Source: Skeletonema tropicum | Lineage: Eukaryota > Bacillariophyta > Thalassiosirophyceae > Thalassiosirales > Thalassiosiraceae | Assembly (NCBI GenBank): GCA_037178625.1 | Contig: CM074127.1 | Coordinates: 5,642,001 to 5,706,000 of the forward strand | Direction of reading: 5' to 3' | DNA: 64,000 bases | Shown here: positions 23,270 through 34,803 of the stretch, piece by piece | How positions within the stretch are numbered: position 1 is the first letter of the stretch | How the letters are laid out: the number at the start of each line of letters is the position of its first letter | The notes under the pieces: model-generated | Seen by the model: the letters and a program-made list of their open reading frames with translations, nothing else | Told to the model about the DNA's origin: nothing | Database searches by the model: none | Position numbers and translations under genes: made by a program

Positions 23270-23908
23270 TCACGCTGCACGTGAAGTAGAGGATGGGAGG
23301 CGAGTACCAACCCTAGCAGCAGCTGCTGCTGCATTTATAGTGACGGGGGATCTCACTTTCAGCCTCTTGTTATTGAGTGCCGTCAACTTGTAGGGGTTCT
23401 TCATCTTCAAGGAGGGAGCCCTCTTCGAAACGGGTGTTACAGCCGCTGGACTCTTCTTTGCCTTCAATCTTGTGACGAAAGGAGCAGAAGATGTCAGTGT
23501 GACCTTCACCTCTTTGTCATTATCGTTATCGGTGGAAATTGGAGACATGCTAATGCTCGTCTTATGAGCAGGGGTTCCTGCGAAGGCCAGCGATGGACGT
23601 GGGCGTATCTTTATGGTGGGAACCGATCTGGAGCGATGAGCTCGTTCAATCGGGATGAATGATGATAATGCTTCATCGTCGCTGTTGTCACCACCCAAGC
23701 GAGGTATGTCGGACGGGGCAGCGAGGAAGAATCCGAGCTTGGCATCGGCATCGTCACAGTCAAAATCAGAAAGCTTGAGTTTTGGCACATTCATTGGACC
23801 GTTTTGGTACGACTTGACATTATCATTTCTACGTGGAGGAATGGGGCACACAGCCATTCTGTCCGGCGAGGCAGCAGAGCTCTTGGGAGTGAGGTAAACA
23901 GGAGGCAT
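23270..23908 (-). CDS. Hypothetical basic Ser/Pro-rich protein
   Basis: A 212-residue single-exon frame with ATG at 23908. It is disordered in appearance: an N-terminal Pro/Ser part, an acidic middle (SDFDCDDADAK, DNSDDEALSS), then SRSVPTIKIRPRPSLAF. The C-terminal third is strongly basic (TRLKAKKSPAAVTPVSKRAP, KMKNPYKLTALNNKRLKVRS) and ends in an Ala run. Repeated SP/TP pairs would suit phosphorylation by proline-directed kinases, and the KR-rich end suits the nucleus. No known domain. Coding confidence rests on length and composition only. Confidence 0.5.
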   Translation of the reverse strand: MPPVYLTPKSSAASPDRMAVCPIPPRRNDNVKSYQNGPMNVPKLKLSDFDCDDADAKLGFFLAAPSDIPRLGGDNSDDEALSSFIPIERAHRSRSVPTIKIRPRPSLAFAGTPAHKTSISMSPISTDNDNDKEVKVTLTSSAPFVTRLKAKKSPAAVTPVSKRAPSLKMKNPYKLTALNNKRLKVRSPVTINAAAAAARVGTRLPSSTSRAA

Positions 23909-24517
23909 TTTGATGTTGGTTATTATTATTTGTGCAATCCTCTCTTTTACGATATCTGGATAAGAGAGTCCAATTCTTTATGCAGTGTTGTGAGATACTT
24001 TTACTTATGTAGTGAGAGCAGGCTTAAATGAAGGAGTTCGCGCCGACCGGCTGGTTGCGGATGGGCCTTCTGACACCCCAATGCCGCTGGGTTTTACAAA
24101 ACTTTCTGGCAAATTTCAACGAAAATGCCATGTCGCAGAAGTCGAATGCATTTTTGAGGAATGTCACAACTCATGTCTCGCACATGACTATATACATGAA
24201 TACAAGGTAGATCGACAGAGGTTGGCACGACCCGAAGACCGAATTTCTCGTTGAGTCGTAGGACGGAAGAGGATGTCAATCCAATGAATGCCAATGATAC
24301 TTGCAGAGGTACGATACGAAGTGCCAATGATAATGCGGTCGGACGGACGGAAATACTCTAGATAGAGAGTCGGAGGTGTGATTGGTGCGAACTGAAACTG
24401 CGAACTACTTACAATAAATCATTCAAAAATTTTGACAGAAGAGGAGGCCAAAGTATGTATTTAGTCCCGAATGAGATACATAAGTAGAATACCAATGTTC
24501 AGTACACAACTTATCTC

Positions 24518-24570
24518 TCTTGAGGGCCCACCAGACGTACTTTAAAATTTCTGTTACATATATACTAATA
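24518..24570 (+). repeat. Dispersed motif shared with 12785-12840 and 54715-54750
   Basis: TCTTGAGGGCCCACCAGACG directly followed by TACTTTAAAA and then TTCTGTTACATATATA occurs here and at 12790-12838. An inverted, diverged form (TAAAGTACGTCATGGTTGGC, then CCTCCAGGGG) lies inside the inverted-repeat element at 54377-55073. This suggests pieces of one element family. Confidence 0.6.
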
Positions 24571-24604
24571 TCATCTACGAATTACGAAATATTGGATATG
24601 TAGC

Positions 24605-24690
24605 ATGGAAGAAGGATGCGAAGGCAAAACTGAACTTTGGAAAGGTATGCTGCAGGAAAGCAATGATTGCGGTTGCTACGGCTCTTGGAT
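24605..24690 (+). pseudogene. Relic of the glutamine amidotransferase 3' end, copy 2
   Basis: GATGCGAAGGCAAAACTGAA, CTTTGGAAAGGT and GCAATGATTGCGGTTGCTAC followed by GGCTCTTGGATG parallel 7819-7895. Its downstream flank (CTCCTTTCATCACGAG, AAATTGCAAAGCAGCAGCAG) also resembles the flank after copy 1, so the two relics probably share an origin. Confidence 0.7.
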
Positions 24691-25976
24691 GTCAAGTGCC
24701 TTCGCTCCTTTCATCACGAGTACATAAATTGCAAAGCAGCAGCAGCAACAGTACTAGAATTTGCACCATCTTTTCCGTGCTCAGCGAATTGATAACGATA
24801 CTAAACAGAAATTGCAGGAGCTTTCAAATGTGTTGCATCGTCCTGTCTATCATATCATCCACAATATGTAGCAAATTGAAGTGTGAATGTCTACAGGACT
24901 CCTTTTGTCGGCTCATAGTATCTATCCAACATACACCACTATTAACAACACTATTAGCATTAACATCTTCCCCTCCAGCCGCATACCGTGAATAATTTAC
25001 AGTTCTTCCTGCCTTACTGAGTGTACATCTCATATCTCATTGGCAGAAATGCTCATCATGAATGCACAATGAACCATATTTGTATCCTTCACTGCCGCAT
25101 TGCTTAACTTTGCTCGTCATCTCATGATTGCCCATCATCCTTCATTGCTGCGCATATCTTCTGCGTCTATTTCTCCCCGTGCTTATCGATGCTGCATAAT
25201 TTCCATCCTCTGGATGACTGTATGTTGTCTGGAGGGCTGCTGGGCATGAATGTTCATCATGCTCATATTTCGGGCTAGCGGGCCAGCTCTCGAAGTAAGA
25301 GCAGATTTGACCTTCAAAATAGAGATTGAATATCCAAAATTGGACACCAGAGATATCACTGGTATCCGATTACTTGTCTTGGGGGATTTTCCGGGGCAAG
25401 AGGGCGGATTGCCCTTTTGTTAAAAACGCGGCAAGGCGCAGGGCTGAAGCCCTTCATCCTGACCTGCACTGTGCACTGACGAAAACTCTTCAGCAATCGT
25501 CAGAGCAGTCAATACAACAATCCTGGTGAAATATGGTAGCTTGATGAGCAAATCACTAACTATGATATGGCAAATCAGTTTTTGTGTCAACGATGCTCTT
25601 GAGTCACATCAAATGCAGTGAATCCTCTCCAAATGTCCCCTACCGTGCAAGAGGCGTCGGAATGATTACATCCGCTCGTCTTAGTCACTTATTTTGTTCA
25701 ATAAGGCCCAGGGGGACATATCAACTACACTATCGATATGAAGTTGACCGGAAGAGGAAGAAGCACTTCATCGATCGCACCGTCAGCACATCTTCCCCAT
25801 ACTTTGCATCAAGAGATATGGAACGATGTCGTCAAAACGATAGTTGTTAAACAATGAAAGGCAATTTTGTAAATACTCGATACTACTAATAATTGATATT
25901 TAAGCTATTCTCAGCTGATGATCTACCCCAAACAAAAATCCCCTCCCTCTGTTACTCACCCCCTTTGTTAATCCCT

Positions 25977-26619
25977 CTAAGCCGCAGTCTGAACCGCAGG
26001 CGAGGCAGTCTCTACCTTTGGAATATCATCCAGAGCAGTTGCCTCTTCAACAACAGGATCCGCTGCTGCTGCTTTCTCCACCTTCTTCTCTTTAGGTGCA
26101 GCTCTCTTCTTCGGCGCAGCCTTCTTTTTTACAGGAGCAGTACCAGCCTTCTTTGCAACTTTTGCTGTGGATTCCTTTTTGGCAGTAGCCGACTTCTTTT
26201 TGGCCGGTGCCTTCTCCTTCTTTGCTGCAGGTGTTGCCTTTTTCTTCGCTGGAGCCTTCTCCTTCGTGGCCACATCCTTCTTGGCCACCTCTTTCTTGGG
26301 CTTTGGTGCAGCCTTCGCCTTCTTAGGTCTAACAGTAGCATGTCATCACCGCAAATATAAGTGAGTCACTTTTTGCCGTCGAGTATTAGGCTAACAAGTA
26401 ATGATAATGACTCAAAGAACAACATCAGAGAGTTAGAAATTCAGCTACTTACGCCGCTGCCTTCACTGGCGATCCCGCTTCTTTGGGTTTCGCAGCAGCC
26501 TTGTTCTTTGCACGTGCACTACGGCGTTCGGGTTCTTTCGGTGTCTTTTCCTTCTTGGGAGCAGCCCTCTTTTTGGGTAGCTCCTCCACGGCAGGTGCCG
26601 ATGTTTCAGTCTCAGTCAT
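25977..26619 (-). CDS. Lys/Ala/Pro-rich chromatin protein (linker-histone-tail or HMGN-like)
   Basis: Two exons, 26619-26453 and 26328-25977, joined across a 124-base GT-AG intron; the product is 172 residues. Exon 1 starts MTETETSAPAVEELPKKRAA and contains EPERRSARAKNKAAAKPKEA. The RRSAR element recalls the nucleosome-binding RRSARLSAK box of HMGN proteins. Exon 2 is a repetitive K-A-P chain (APAKKKATPAAKKEKAPAKK and variants), like the C-terminal tail of histone H1, and ends with an acidic, lysine-poor tail. No winged-helix globular H1 domain is present. DNA binding in nuclear chromatin is likely; the exact class is not settled. Its upstream flank (26720-26920) recurs at 37985-38215. Confidence 0.72.
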
Positions 26620-26719
26620 TTCGGATGCTTATGCTGTGCTCTACCGTATTATATTGCTGTTGATTTTTATGCATATTGAAAACCCGCATCAACTAAGCCT
26701 TGACAAGCTTGCGATGATA

Positions 26720-26920
26720 TCTGCAAGAATTCTATTTTCAGAACTCATCAAACACCATTATGTACGTAACTGCCCGCAGCAAACTTTTTCAACAACGCAG
26801 AGCTAGGACGGGCAAAAGACGATGCATGATTCCATATTCCATCCTTGCCAATCATCTGCTTTCTGCCCTCATCACCGATGCATCCTACAGTACAGATATC
26901 TAGTCTGCACATTAATTAGT
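26720..26920 (+). repeat. Segmental-duplication block P, copy 1
   Basis: AGAACTCATCAAACACC, GCCCGCAGCAAACTTTTT, CAACGCAGAGCTA, GGACGGGCAAAAGACGATGC and TTCCATATTCCATCCTTGCC appear in the same order at 37995-38130, and the match runs to 38215. Confidence 0.85.
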
Positions 26921-27388
26921 AGGAGTATAATGTTTGACAGACAGCATAGGACGACGAAGAAATTATAGACGTTTCCTTACAGAGGCATGGTCATTATTAA
27001 CAACTTCTTGCTTGACCTTGACAGCTCTCTCTCTAGAGCTGCTACTCACTCTCACTTCTTGCTACGTTACAACTCGGGAATGACTCTGTGGTTACCCGTT
27101 GGGGCTACATACATAGAGAGAGAGAGAGAGAGAAATAACATTAACACGCAAGCTCCTCATCACATCACCCAACAACACTCCTCTTCTCCAGCCCTTCGGC
27201 ATCGAGTACCAGCCCAATCACACACTCCCCACCGTCCCAATTTGCCGTTTGCGGCACTGACATCACTATCGACCATTGCCCCGATCCCCTCCCTCTGCCC
27301 CTGCCCTTGAAGACATTTCATCATAGATACAGCCAGTGCTGAACGATGTCTACAAGCCGCAGAGAAGAGGAAGAGGAAGTCCACGACA

Positions 27389-27800
27389 ATGGGAAGTAGC
27401 CCTGTCACCACCAACACAATGTCAAGAGAAGACGTTCTTCGAACCCTCCACGTAGACGCCAAACACCTCCAAATGTGGGCAATATGTCCCTACGGCGGCA
27501 TGGGTGCAATGCTATGCAGATTCCTTTTCGGTCCCGATTCGACCACTCTCCTCCTTCTCCGCCAACTGGCCCCAACCCCAAGCTGCAAAGATGTACCTCG
27601 ACTCCCTCCACAGTTACAGTTCGGCCCCGCATGGCATCTTCCCTCTCGCAAACTCCTCATGGTCCTAATCCAAACCAGCTGACCAGAAATTTTACGGCCA
27701 CCATTCCTACACGGCACCCACGCCCGTCGTACACAACCCTGCGGATGAGGTTTCTCGAGGCAAAAGCTCTAAAAGGCCCTGAAAAAAGCTAAAAGAATAG
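27389..27800 (+). pseudogene. Degenerate coding-like segment, unassigned
   Basis: Two overlapping frames give one plausible protein-like text: first GGMGAMLCRFLFGPDSTTL, then after a shift APHGIFPLANSSWS, KPADQKFYGHHSYTAPTPVV and HNPADEVSRGKSSKRP. One or two frame changes and stops break it. It looks like a decayed exon or part of a dispersed element. I cannot name the family. Confidence 0.3.
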
Positions 27801-28350
27801 GCCTTTTCTCGCTATGTTAACTTGCTTGGCCCGCCCGCAACACACATTCATTGTCACATAAGTTTTGATTATGAAACACATGAAATTCTTTCGTGTTTAC
27901 GAGATTAAAACGACTGATTTTTGCGACTACCTTTGATATAAGAATGCATATGCATGTGAAAGCCGGGCGACCGGCAAAGGAACTCCACAGAATTCCGTGG
28001 AATGCTTTAGACGATGCGGTGAAGCTTGCCAGAACAACTAAGTCGACAAAACTGCTCAGCTGTGAAAGTAACACTCACACGATCGATGCCGAACCCTTCT
28101 CATCAAAAAATGAGAACCCATGGCAGCTAGATCAGCCGTGCGCTCGACCAACTAAGTATGTATGCAGGCGGGTGCAAATACAGCGACAAGATACTATGAT
28201 TCATTTTGTACGACGCCAGTGAATCGAACACTGCTCAGCCAGCTTTTGCAGCTGGAACATGATCCCAATGAGAACTCAAACTCCAAAAGAGAACTCGATG
28301 TCAGTCTCAGCCGTGCGCTCAATTCGATCTTTCTTTCCGCCATACTTCTC

Positions 28351-28357
28351 ATAAAAG
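28351..28357 (+). promoter_or_regulatory. TATA-like box of copy A
   Basis: ATAAAAG lies 93 bases before the ATG, within TTCTCATAAAAGC, a string kept at nearly the same distance in all four copies. Confidence 0.4.
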
Positions 28358-28443
28358 CTAAGACATCATTCCAATAAAAGGATAAGAACATAAAAAAAAA
28401 TCTACCAGATTGCATCCGAACTATCAACAACTCAGACATAGCA

Positions 28444-29672
28444 ATGAATCTCAAATTCCTCATCCTCAGCATTACCGCGGTCGCCGCAACATGTAAGTCG
28501 GATCGGCAGTGAGCATGGCAAGAGACTGAAATGAGAGAACTGCTGCAGCTGAACATATCTTGTGTCGAGTTACTCATTCATCCTTTCTAATGTTGCTTCT
28601 TGCCACTTTTCATCCCTATTCCAACAGCGAACAAACATCACCTTCGACACAAGCCAGTAAGTAGAAGATTAAATTATTGCTTAAATTGCCATGATGATTT
28701 GATGAATGTGAACTTTACTTTGTGTGATGCATGGTCTGACTAATAACTCCTATTTGCTTTATCTACACACTACCTTAGGGACAACACGATATCTCATTCA
28801 GAGCCACGAAAGGTCGCCTTCATCGACTTCTCAACGATAATGAAGTAGCTCCCAACCGACATCTCGAAGCGCTTCGCGTTCTTCGAGGTTCTCAGAGATC
28901 CCTCAAAGATATTGATTGTGAAGAGGGCGGCTTTGAATGGACTTGTGACAAAGATACTCAAGAATGTGGTAAGGACCAAGGTGAATGCGAAGAAGTGTGC
29001 GACGAAGACAAGGATTGCAATGGCAACGGAGTATGTGACGATGGCGAGTGCAAGTGCAATGATGGGTTCGAAGAAAAGGACGATTGTAGCGTTCAAGACG
29101 TTGAATATGATGTCACCTTGCACCTTACAGGTACAGAAGAGCTCAGGACAATCGAATGCATTGAAGCTCTCCAAAGTTTGGAGCAAAGTATCGATGATCT
29201 CGATCTCCCGTCTACGGTGGAGGTCGATTCTAAAAGCAATCGCTCTAAAACTTCTGAAAGCGGAGCAATGGTGATTCCTCTCGATATCTTTCCTAGCCAT
29301 GACTGTACCTTGGATGGACTTACTGATCAAGCTTTGAGTGGAGCCGAACTCATATCGTCTGGCAGACTTGTGGATGGAGACGGAGATCAAGAACCACAAG
29401 AACCACTTCCTGCCTCCTATGAATGCCTCGTGGACGAATCCGAGGACATTTTGAAGGATGCCGAAGAAGAGAAGGATGCGGATGATTTGGAACGTGATCT
29501 TAATGCCCTCCTCTCCGAATGCAATGTTGTCGAAAATGTTAGCTGCGTAGAAGAATGCCATCATGACATTGAAGACGACTGCAAAGACGAGCTTGATGAA
29601 GAGGACAAGGACGATTGTGGAGGCCTTCACAACGACCTCGAGAAATGTTACGAAAAATGTCATCGTCACTAA
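28444..29672 (+). CDS. Secreted acidic Cys-rich EGF-like protein, copy A
   Basis: Three exons: 28444-28492, 28628-28656 and 28779-29672, all with GTAAGT donors (323 residues). Exon 1 is a signal peptide, MNLKFLILSITAVAAT. Exon 2 adds SNKHHLRHKP. Exon 3 opens with a basic stretch (FRATKGRLHRLLNDNEV). It then has an EGF-like cysteine pattern, CDEDKDCNGNGVCDDGECKC, and a mixed domain with DVEYDVTLHLTGTEELRTIE. The C-terminal half is very rich in Asp, Glu and paired Cys (CVEECHHDIEDDCKDEL) and ends CYEKCHRH. It looks like an exported calcium- or surface-binding protein. No named family is recognised. Copies B-D are paralogues with several substitutions and an eight-residue longer chain. Confidence 0.75.
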
Positions 29673-30749
29673 TGACAAGCAGCTTCTTCAAGTCTTTTCA
29701 TGTTATTTATGTTGCCTTCGTTCCTTTGTTCCTTCACCGCTGAAGAGAACTCGTCTGAATCCGAAGTGTATTTAGAGAAAGAGAGAGAGAGAGAGATAGT
29801 ACAATAAAGAGTAAAAATTATAACCAGCTCAACTATGTACCAAAGAGAAGTGGCCTGTCAAGCTGTCATTTCGTATTTATTGAGTATTATTACTATTGAC
29901 TTCTCTTATTAGTGTATGCAATACGCAAATGGAAGTGTGTTATTACTCTGAGGTGCTCGTTTCGAGTTGTGAGTTGTGATGCGACAAAGTTGATCTGCAC
30001 CCTTTCACCTGCAAACATCTCGCTTCTATGTACATGTGTAGGTCGAAGATTGGCCCAGCAACAGACTTAGTTATAGATGTTCACATCCACCTTCGTGGAT
30101 CAATCACCTTAATGAATAACGAGTCTAGTGGCTAGTGACTTCGCAAGAAGAAGCAGTGAAATATTCTCAAGACAAAACCTGTGCCTGGGCCTTTAATTCG
30201 GCGTTAGACTCAAATGCACAACTATTCGAGAGAGATATGATTATCCTGAGCCGACGAACTGGAGGTGGTTTGTTCTCACTTAGTGTACGAGATCAAATCA
30301 AAGTCATTAATCTGCGTGACGATCAATTAATTGCAATTGGACATTGAGGCAACTGCCGAGTCCTTGAAGAATGGTGTGCGAAGTAAGTAGTGATGAAGTG
30401 CCTTAAGCTTAAGTAAAGACGAACTAGCTAAATCAGATGAAGATTTATGTATGTTCCTCGATGCTGCTGAATGTATTGTTCATGAAGCTGAGATCCCAGC
30501 GACTTTGTCTCGTATTCCAACGCCGCAATGATGCCTTCCTTGATGGAGCGTATGCTTTGAGACTTGAGATTGATAGTAACAGTACTTGTGGCTGAAACAA
30601 TAGTATTGAGTAGAGTCCGAAGCCACCACCTCTTTCAGTGGAGCAGGCGAAGATGCCTTCAAAATACGTCTGCGTTTTATGTGCGGCTGCTTCTCTCACA
30701 GGTGCTGTTGATTCCCGGCATTCTCAAGGTATCGTCATCTTTCACGTTC
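29673..30749. other. 3' flank of copy A (duplicated block F)
   Basis: 29673-30350 matches the regions after copies B, C and D. 30430-30600 (TATGTATGTTCCTCGATGCT ... TTCCTTGATGGAGCGTATGC) matches 47145-47310 after copy D. No gene is supported here; an apparent 70-codon frame at 30135 is inside the repeated flank. Confidence 0.6.
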
Positions 30750-30765
30750 TCAAGCCAAATAATGT
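30750..30765 (+). repeat. Left target-site duplication of the LINE
   Basis: TCAAGCCAAATAATGT, identical to 37502-37517. Confidence 0.88.
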
Positions 30766-31510
30766 GAGCTACGTCTACGTAGCCAATAGTCAAGAAGAGT
30801 CAACTGCGACGGTACTACAATGTTTTCCGACGCCTCCTCCTTTAACAGAGATAAATCACATTAACTTACAAGTTCATTGTTGTGTGGGTTGGTTTGTTTG
30901 ACCGAGTGATAACATTACCATAGGTACAGCAATTATGCATCGATTTCGATTGTCATCACATCTTGGGAAAATTGGTGTCAAACTTACATCGCTCATGACG
31001 TCATACTCCAGAATTCTACAGCTAAATAAATCGACGAATAATACAAAAGAACAACAGTCATGGAAACTACCACTAACGAACTGACTGCACCTCCCATGCA
31101 AAACGATCCGTCCTCATTATACGGATGCATTCCTTCTCGTTCGTGGAGGAATTGACACTAAGTCAGAGCCTCTGTGCTCGTCAGCCACTGGTGCCCCAGG
31201 CTACTCTGTTGAGAGTCAGCAATCAAGGGGAGGTAGTGTCGCCGATGGGCCGGAGGACATCATCGGCTGAGACCAAACTTCTTCCCCACTCTTCTTCTGT
31301 AGGTGGTGGGGAAGTAGGCGAAATGGCTACAGATAGAGCTGCTACTCGCCGTCATAGATGCAACGGGTCCAGGCGACGAGCTACCATCCGTCGACAGCAC
31401 GCAGTTCATGAGAATAGACATCTCTAGGGAGTTCATCTCAGAGAAATAATACAGTACAGTTTGGGGACAAACTTCGTTATGATACAGTTACGAAGTATAT
31501 ACGCGATAGA

Positions 31511-32500
31511 GTGAGTCGTAGCAATCAGGTAGTCTCAGCAACCGATATAGATAATTTCTTGGAGGCTATCAATGATGAATTTCATATAAATCTTGCCGAT
31601 ACTGAAATAGTCGATAGGGAAGTAGCAAGATTACTTGAGGAGAGGGCAAAGTATCATGTTCCTCGTATTGGGGATCTGCCTGAGCAAAAACCAATTGGTG
31701 TGTTTCGGTTCATGGCCTGTCAGTTCAACAATATGGCTGGTTCCAAGACACGTGAGAAAAAGGTCGGCATCATTAAGGAGCTGGTAAACAAGTGTGAGAT
31801 TAATGCTGTTTGCGGGTCTGAAATGGGGGTGAATTTTAGTAGGTGAAATCCGTCCAACTCTTTTGGCTCATGGTTTGAGGGATCTCGGCCAGTTCGATCT
31901 ACAACAAGTCATAATGTTCATGTTCCGTCTCGCTCTACACACCTTGCAGTAGGCACGGGAATGGCTGTCTTCAATGAACTCATACAGTATGCTTAACATA
32001 CGTGTAATCATTTTCGTAAACTTGGACGGTATTGTTCTTGGGTCTTTCAAGTCACCCCCAATCATCGATTTTGCTTGGTGGTGGCTTATTCTACTGGTAC
32101 TCAGAGGCTGAAAGGTGTTAGCACTATTTACCAACAACATTTGGCTTACATTCGTAATCATAATCTTCGGGTCTCCCCATTCGTTTTATTGAAGAATGAC
32201 TCACGACAAGTTCTTAAGCAGTGGATTAAGGATGGTGATCGCATCGCATTGTGTGTAGATTGCAATGAACATATCTTGTCGGGTCGACATTCCAAAATGC
32301 TCACAGAAGAGGTTGGATTGATCGAGAGGAGTCATGAGTGGTGGCAAGGAGATGAACCTCATACTCATTTGAATGGATCTCCTCCGATCGATGGTATCTT
32401 TACCACGGTGGATGTCGATGTGTCGTCCCTTTTGATGTTGTCCTTTCATGAGAGCCCAGGTGATCATAGAGCCTTCATCTTTGACCTTACGTCACAGAGC
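31511..32500 (+). pseudogene. LINE endonuclease region (broken)
   Basis: IGVFRFMACQFNNMAGSKTR opens the domain. VCGSEMGVNF, AVGTGMAVFNEL, FRKLGRYCSWVFQ and LVVAYSTGTQ follow. Near the end come DCNEHIL, SPPIDGIFTT and SPGDHRAFIFDL, the D-x-N and final D-H of the exonuclease-endonuclease-phosphatase fold. In-frame stops near 31844 and 31995 interrupt it. Confidence 0.75.
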
Positions 32501-32559
32501 ATCCTTGGAAGCAAATCGATGATATTACGAGACATTGTGAGAGGAACTGTCGTCCTCTT

Positions 32560-33430
32560 CAGTTCCCTGCACTTCCGTGGAGTGAACCAGTGGCCTACTG
32601 GTATGATAGGAAACGTGCATATGAGCATCTTCGATTGATTTTGCGTCGCGGGAGCACTGGCAATATTAGCAATGCTATTCGAACTTCTAAACGTCATGGA
32701 ATCGAGAACCCTGAAGATCTCACCCTTCCGCAGGTCGAAGAAGGTATCAAATATGGTCATTGTCAGCAGCGACTTCATCTGCTTACTACTCATGCCTCCG
32801 CCTTGCGAAGTGTTACCCAGCGGAACCAATTGATTGCTGCTGAGGCTTCAGGGAATGCCAAAAAAGTTGTTCGGCTCAAACAGATTGCGGCTAATGAATA
32901 TAGTAAGAAGAGGCGGCGCCAGATAACTCGGTCAACGAAGTCATCCTTTGCTGGAGCAGTGACCAAGACTATTCTAAGACGGTGTCCTAATATCAAATGA
33001 TACTGAGGCTTCGGTCTTGGATAGTCTTCAAGCGGCCGTGTCAGAGCGTTTTCTCTCTGCTCACTCTGCTCCTATTCATCAAACATCCTTTGCGGAGCTG
33101 CTCTCTTATCCGAGGAATACTACCATTCCAGATCTTCTTCTGGACAATTCTTGCGTCCTTCCAAATGACTTAGATGACTCCACGAAATGGATCATTGAAG
33201 AGATCCGACGACTTCGGGATCGGATTTCAACACCATCTGTTTCCACATGGGTATATACGGAGGAGGATTTTCGTCGACTTTGGTCTTCTAAACGTGAACA
33301 GACTTCATCGTCTCCGTCTGGCATCCATATAGGTGCTATAAAGCTGCTCTTCAGGATGATTCTCTTCTCAAATTCTATTCCTCTTATTGGACTGATATAT
33401 TACGTTTCAAGGTGCCTCCTGAGAGGTGGT
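32560..33430 (+). pseudogene. LINE linker region between endonuclease and RT
   Basis: Basic helical frames (YWYDRKRAYEHLRLILRRG; KSSFAGAVTKTILRRCPNIK) are followed by FRRLWSSKREQTSSSPSGIH, which leads into the RT. Two frame changes. Confidence 0.6.
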
Positions 33431-34803
33431 TTAATGGCCTGCAGGTAGCCTTGCAGAAAGAGAAGGGCAACTTTAATGTCGACCGTCTCCGTTTTATCCA
33501 GCTCTATGAGGCGGATTTTAACCATCTTGACAACTTTCTCTTTGGGAAGAAGGCGATGAATATTTTGTCGGAGGAAGGTGTGATACCTGAGGAGCATTTT
33601 GCCCAGAAAGAGAGCACTGCCGAGGATGCAAATATGGATAAGACACTTACCTTTGATCTGTCACGTATTACCAAAACACCCATGACTAATGTCTCTGTGG
33701 ATGCAGAGAACTGTTTTGATCGCATTTCACACGTCATCCTGATGCTCATTTGGTACGTTGTCCTTAATGATTGGATGCTCGTTACAATGTTTTTGGAAGT
33801 TATTGGACATATGTGTCTCTACCAGCGTACGGGATATGGCGATTCGCAAACCTTTGTGGGAGGCAAGGAACTTCCTCGTCCGTTTCAAGGGTAGGGGCAA
33901 GGTAGCAGAGGGGCACCTGCAGCATGGATCCACCACAGTACTGTGGCTATTTTGGCTTATCTTCGTCAGGGGTTTTCTTCGTCTTTCACTAATCCCTTCA
34001 CTAGGGAAATGTTTGGTTCCATGGGCAGACTCTTCGTGGATGATACTAATCTGTACATTACCCTTGATACAGACTACATGGACCCTACGTTGCTGTACGA
34101 GGATCTTTTGGAAGAAACACAACTGGCGACGACAACATGGGGTTCTCTCCTCGTGGCTGGGGGTGGTTCTGCAAAGCAGAAGAAGTGCTACTGGCAGCCT
34201 ATTCTCTATGAGTTGAATGATGGTCTCTGGTATTATGTCGAAGAGGTGGCTATTCAACTTCGGGTACCTCAAACGGGCGACGTTTCAGTCCCCATTGCTC
34301 AACTCTATCCATTTGATTCGGCTAAGGAGTTGGGAGTGAAGGAATGTGTAGCGGGTGGAAGCCATGATCAATTGGAATCTATGCGTGACAAGTTCAGTCA
34401 ATGGGTGTCGAAGATTAGGAACTCGCATTTACAACCCGGCTATGCCTGGTTGGCTTATCGCCTGCAGATTTGGCCTGGGATACAATATAGTCTCGGGACC
34501 TTGACCAATGATATGGAGGATATTGCGGGTCTGTTTCAAGACATCTATTACAACTTATTACCTTCGTTAGGTGTTGTCCGCAGCTTCAGGAAGCTATTAC
34601 GTACCGTCCACCAAGCTTTTGGCGGTGTTGGCTTATGGCATATGCCGACTGAAAATCTTATTGAACGATTGACAATGTTGCTGCAGCACTACCAACGGGA
34701 TTCAACTCTTGGACGGAAGTTTAGGGCCATGACGCGGTGGCTACAGCTTGAAATTGGCACATGTCTTTCCCCCTTGTCTTTCCCCCTTTGCAGTCTCTTA
34801 TGA
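33412..34803 (+). pseudogene. LINE reverse transcriptase (frameshifted)
   Basis: Conserved pieces occur in the right order: ISVDAENCFDRISH-like motif A (NVSVDAENCFDRI), LRQGFSSSFTNPFT, GRLFVDDTNLYITLD (the FVDD catalytic box), KCYWQPILYELNDG, AKELGVKECVAGGSHDQLES, and a thumb-like stretch ending WLQLEIGTC. The frame breaks between 33850 and 33943. Confidence 0.85.

Larger units (their letters stand above)
23909..25976. other. Intergenic region with relic and repeat pieces
   Basis: No convincing gene. 24518-24570 shares a block with 12785-12840, and 24605-24690 is a second relic of the amidotransferase tail. Small frames near 24.0-24.3, 25.3 and 25.6 kb resemble nothing I know. Confidence 0.5.
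26620..28443. other. Upstream region of secreted-protein copy A
   Basis: It contains the 26720-26920 block duplicated at 37985-38215, a GA run at 27116-27132, a degenerate coding-like stretch at 27389-27800, and a 27830-28440 block that resembles sequence before copies B-D. Confidence 0.6.

Noticed and set aside
28794..29678. A 294-codon open frame antisense to exon 3 of copy A (and shorter ones over copies B-D)
   Set aside because: It mirrors the codon bias of an Asp/Glu-rich sense frame, has no independent start context, and reads as hydrophobic text without a family. The sense frame has a signal peptide, splice sites and a Cys pattern.
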